Source of the DNA: Phoronis australis
Taxonomy: Eukaryota > Phoronida > Phoronidae
Assembly (NCBI GenBank): GCA_002633005.1
Contig: NMRA01000804.1
Coordinates: forward strand, 74,417 to 138,416
Length of the DNA: 64,000 nucleotides
Direction: 5' to 3'
This document shows, in pieces, positions 60,780 to 64,000 of the stretch. Under the pieces are notes generated by a model that did no database searches, was not told the DNA's origin, and saw only the letters and a list, made by a program, of their open reading frames with translations. A program made the translations under genes and the position numbers. Each line of letters opens with the position of its first letter. Position 1 is the first letter of the stretch.

Positions 60780-61716
60780 AACTGATTTAATCTAAAGAAA
60801 GAACTAAACCGTTTAATTAAACTAACTAATGTTCACAAAAAGGATTTCAGAATTGTTGAGGGTGATTTTCAGAAGGATACTTGTACTGTATTAAACTCTA
60901 AAACACATAAGCCTGGGTATCCACTAACACCCATCATTTCTCAAGTGTTAACCCCTACCTACGAGATTGCTAAAATTCTAGAACAACTCATCAAACAATA
61001 CTTACCTTATAAGCACAATGTGAAATCTCGTGATGAATTTTAAGATTTATTAAGATCCATTGACGCAACGCCAAATTCCTATCCTATATCTCTTGACGTT
61101 GAAAGTTTATTTACTAACGTCCCTGTAGTCGAAATTGTGGAAATTATCATCTCTTTTATGTATAGCCATGTATCAATGGCTCCTCCAAGTATTCCTAAAG
61201 AGGTAATACGATATTTGCTGTTACTTTGTCCTACAAAAGTACCATTTAGAAACATCAATGACACACTGTTTTTACAAACCAATGATGTATCCATGGGATC
61301 ACCTCTTGGACCAACTTTTGCTAACTTTTACAAGTGCAACCTTGAAACTAAGGTTATCGACAGTCTTCAAGAAAAGCTGAACATGTACTGCGGGTATGTT
61401 GATATTTTTATGATTGTCAACCATGATAAGCTGATGGAGATCAAACTGGCTTTAGAGCAAAATTCTGTATTAAAATTCACGCACGAATTACCAGTTAGCA
61501 ACAAGCTTCCGTTCCCAGACGTACTTACTGATTATGATGAATCTGCCATTAAAACCTCAGTACACAGGAAACCTACAAATGACGGGGTTTGTTTACACGA
61601 AACCAGCCAATGTCCTCTGAGATATAAGCTCCCTGTTTTGAAAAGCTTTTTGAAAAGAGCATATTCCGTTTGCTCAGACTGGGAAACCTTCAACACTGAG
61701 TGTAATCGCATCAAGC
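60780..61716 (+). mobile_element. Penelope-like element 1, reverse transcriptase region (decayed)
   Basis: The frame from 60800 reads RLIKLTNVHKKDF, SKTHKPGYPLTPIISQV, an in-frame TAA at 61041-61043, then SLDVESLFTNVPV, MGSPLGPTFANFY, ELPVSNKLPFPDVL and TSVHRKPTNDG, which is the PLE RT order. The catalytic motif reads YVDIF where YxDDIF is expected, so one Asp codon is lost. It is cut at 61717 by a single N and foreign repeat, before the GIY-YIG domain. It cannot encode a working enzyme. Confidence 0.88.
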
Positions 61717-61717
61717 N

Positions 61718-61888
61718 ATGCCGTCCCATTCATGAATGGAACATATGTGCCAAATTTCATGAACGTATGTCAAAGGGTTTTGGATATAGAGCACCGGACG
61801 CCGGACGCCAGACACCGGACGCCGGACGGACGGACGGACGGAGACGACGGCATAATGCGTCCACATATAAATATGTGGGCGCATAAAA
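61718..61888 (+). repeat. Tail of the composite repeat, second location
   Basis: Matches 39076-39232: atgccgtccnattcatgaat, acatatgtgccaaatttcat, the ccggac/cggacgg run, and the hairpin cacatataaatatgtg (61862-61877). It abuts the single N at 61717. Confidence 0.88.
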
Positions 61889-62125
61889 ATTCATCACGAG
61901 ATTTCACATTGTAATTATAAGGTTAGTATTATTTAATAAGATTATCTAATGTTTTAGCAATTTCATAGGTAGAAATGATGGGTCTTAGTGGGTACCCTTG
62001 CTTGTGTGTTTTAGGGTTATCTTATAAGTAAGTATCCGTCTGAAAAATCACCCTCAACAATTTTGAAATACTGTTTGTGAACATTAGCTAGTTTAATTAA
62101 ACGGTTTAGCTCTTTCTTAAGATTA
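61887..62125 (-). mobile_element. Inverted fragment of Penelope-like element 1
   Basis: The reverse complement corresponds to 60793-61043 (ctaaaccgtttaattaaact, attgttgagggtgattttt, and gtgaaatctcgtgatgaatt) with several indels, including loss of ~12 bp around the tctcaagtgtta segment. Confidence 0.85.
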
Positions 62126-62432
62126 TTTATGGGGTTAGGATTTATACTTTCAAACTATATATATATGTATATGTACGACACTTTTCATTGTTCACAGTTT
62201 TTATTCCGTTACGTTCGTACTTTCGGAACAAAACTCTACTCTCAACTGAACATCGATACAGTAACTGACCAAGCGACACAATTAAAAGACACACGATATT
62301 TCGAAACATACAAGTGAAGATAAAATGACGCAGTAATGCCACCACAGAGTATAAGCTGACGACACACACAGTGAGACACGGCGGATGTGAAATACTGCAA
62401 AGAATGACTAATGAAAGGGGGTAACGGGAAAG

Positions 62433-63520
62433 TCACGCAAACAAGTGTAACGTGCGGCGCGACCCTGTTTGCTGCTCATTCAAAATAAGCTTCTCAAAAG
62501 CAATTAAAAGGGACTCTAATACTTTCAAACGCAGCACATCTTGCTCCACGTAGCGAATTGACGTGTTTTCCACAATTTCTTGACGGGTGGTTTTACGAGC
62601 GTGGCATTGCAGAAAATGATCTTGAATGGCGCCATTTTGAAGATGCATGGATAACCGATGGGAAAGACTGCAAACCGTTTGACCAATGTAACAATGACGT
62701 TTGAACGAAGACATTCGTTCATAGGGCATACAAACTCATAAACAACACTACACTGTGCAACGGGACGGACTTTCGTTTTAGAAATGTTATTTTTCAAGTT
62801 GGAGGACTTCCTATTCCGATAATAAATAATAACATCGAGGTGATCATCAGGCTTACAAACTTTAACATTGTCCCTTACAATTTTCTTAATGGCGTGTTCG
62901 TCCTGGAGGTAATTATTTGACATGACATTTTTGTAAAATATCTTTTTGGTGACACCGGTCCGACGTGCAGGGACTTCATAGCTAAATCTGGACACAAATC
63001 GCTTAATATGGAAATCCACAAAAGCATTGGTATACCCATTATTCACCTCTTGATTGAACAATAGCCAGTTGGACGACACCGAATACGCCCTCTTTAGGAA
63101 GTTGACCACAACGGCGACCTTATACCGCTCAGGGAACTCACTTCTGGCGTGGAGACGGAAGCTTTTATCAGTAGGCTTGTGGTAAACTGATGTAGAAAAT
63201 TCAGATGGAGAATGGTTCACAAGAACGTCCAAAAACGGAATCTTGTCATTTACAGGAAGCTCGTGGGTAAACTTCAATACAGAGTGACGCTCAAGTTCAT
63301 CACGTACTGTTAACAAGTCATCAAAGGCACAATAAACAAAAATATCATCTGCATAACGTACATAGATAGGAATACCACCAATCACATTGCTAGCCCTTTT
63401 TCCACTTCAGACATATAAAATTCCGAGAAAGTGGGACCCAGAGGAGAGCCCATGCTCACACCATCTTTTTGCAAAAACAATTTCCCATTTATTTGGCGAA
63501 ATGGTACTTTGGTTGTACTA
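62433..63520 (-). mobile_element. Penelope-like element 2, RT plus GIY-YIG, 5' truncated and frameshifted
   Basis: On the minus strand: TKVPFRQINGKLFLQK, GVSMGSPLGPTFSEFY (about 63513-63390), a frame change, then IPIYVRYADDIFVYC with an intact catalytic YADD, ELPVNDKIPFLDVL, TSVYHKPTDKS, a connector, and CSVVYEFVCPMNEC. After a second frame change (about 62700) comes CYIGQTVCSLSHRLSMH with ESLLIAFEKLILNEQ, the GIY-YIG endonuclease with its Arg and Glu. The N-terminal RT part is missing beyond 63520. PLEs use this RT and single-strand nicking nuclease for retrotransposition; this copy is inactive. Confidence 0.9.
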
Positions 63521-63684
63521 GTTTAATTTCAGTTCTTTCAAACTCTCTAAACAGAGATCTTGTCTTTACATCACAACAGTGCAATAAAAATCCAAACGAC
63601 ATCAGTAGGTATCATAATTTAAATGTAGATTATACCACAATATTAGCCTCGAATGGCAGATACAACCGTGTAATAACCCATAAA

Positions 63685-63706
63685 GTTATCTCACCAGTGA
63701 GATAAC
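63685..63706. repeat. Near-perfect palindrome
   Basis: GTTATCTCAC, two bases, then GTGAGATAAC: a 10-bp perfect inverted repeat. Confidence 0.9.
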
Positions 63707-63721
63707 ATTTTGGCGGGAAAC

Positions 63722-63770
63722 CGAGGCCGGATTCGAACCCGGGCCCCAACCACTCAGCGGCTGACGTCAT
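63722..63770 (-). mobile_element. tRNA-like (SINE) B-box segment
   Basis: The minus strand reads GCTGAGTGGTTGG, then CCGGGTTCGAATCCGG, resembling a tRNA A-box-like word and a T arm. The spacing between them is too short for a real tRNA and the T stem pairs at only three of five positions, so a SINE or degenerate tRNA is more likely. Confidence 0.35.
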
Positions 63771-63828
63771 CAAACGTGAAAATAGAATACTTAAAGTCCT
63801 TCTCTCACGCGTTGTTAACCCTTATTAC

Positions 63829-64000
63829 ATGGTTAGAGGACGTTATAAGGATCCAAGAAGTACCTACCCCATAACTGATACACGATCCGTACTCGAAAAA
63901 AGTTTAAATGAACGCGCCACTCACTATTCGCACCCGAAGAACCACCGCTATTTTGAACTTGCCGCGAACCCGGAAGTACAATTCATTCAGGAACCCAAGC
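63829..64000 (+). CDS. Unrecognised open frame running off the right edge
   Basis: The ATG at 63829 opens 57 codons without a stop to the window end, MVRGRYKDPRSTYPI to FIQEPK. The frame is in fact open from about 63709. Codon content is balanced (Arg, Pro, Glu, Tyr) unlike the AT-driven chance frames here. I recognise no family. The Kozak context is weak. It could be the start of a gene or transposon ORF to the right. Confidence 0.3.
   Translation, partial: MVRGRYKDPRSTYPITDTRSVLEKSLNERATHYSHPKNHRYFELAANPEVQFIQEPK

Noticed and set aside
63722-63770. Functional tRNA gene
   Set aside because: A-to-B box spacing is too short and the T stem pairs poorly; no cloverleaf can be drawn.

Overview
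The window is animal nuclear DNA. It carries spliced genes with GT-AG introns, is AT-rich and repeat-dense, and contains Penelope-like and LINE reverse transcriptase remains, foldback MITEs, minisatellites and assembly gaps (a 319-base N run plus two single Ns). Gene content and repeat style suit a marine invertebrate. The species cannot be fixed from the sequence.

Left part (1-14.7 kb): the last ten visible exons of a plus-strand gene (143-8383) encode 383 residues that read as the C-terminus of the deubiquitinase USP24. The catalytic domain lies off the left edge. All exon junctions keep frame. A 53-bp minisatellite grows out of the first visible 5' splice site, and a LINE zinc-finger remnant sits in the first intron. 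From 8.4 to 14.7 kb lie 3'-UTR or intergenic DNA, several tandem repeats, a hAT-like MITE and a tRNA-related SINE trace.

Middle (14.7-30.0 kb): a complete minus-strand gene of seven coding exons (14703-30001) encodes a 402-residue arrestin-domain-containing protein (alpha-arrestin, ARRDC family). Its second intron is 9.7 kb and holds a 21-bp minisatellite and the 319-base gap. The two genes converge tail to tail.

Right part (30.1-64 kb): no intact gene was recognised. This is a repeat landscape: a composite tandem repeat at 37.6-39.2 kb with relatives at 3.8-4.6, 32.6 and 61.7 kb, a THAP-like exon fragment near 36.1 kb, several small inverted-repeat elements, two opposite copies of a ~400-bp foldback MITE (56.5 and 59.9 kb), and two Penelope-like elements (60.4-62.1 kb plus, 62.4-63.5 kb minus). 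The first Penelope element has a hammerhead-ribozyme-shaped sequence just upstream of its RT. One MITE copy interrupts a repeat whose uninterrupted paralogue lies 1.1 kb away, giving an empty site inside the window. An unrecognised open frame runs off the right edge.

The two genes share no evident pathway beyond a general link to ubiquitin: USP24 removes it, and alpha-arrestins commonly adapt ubiquitin ligases.
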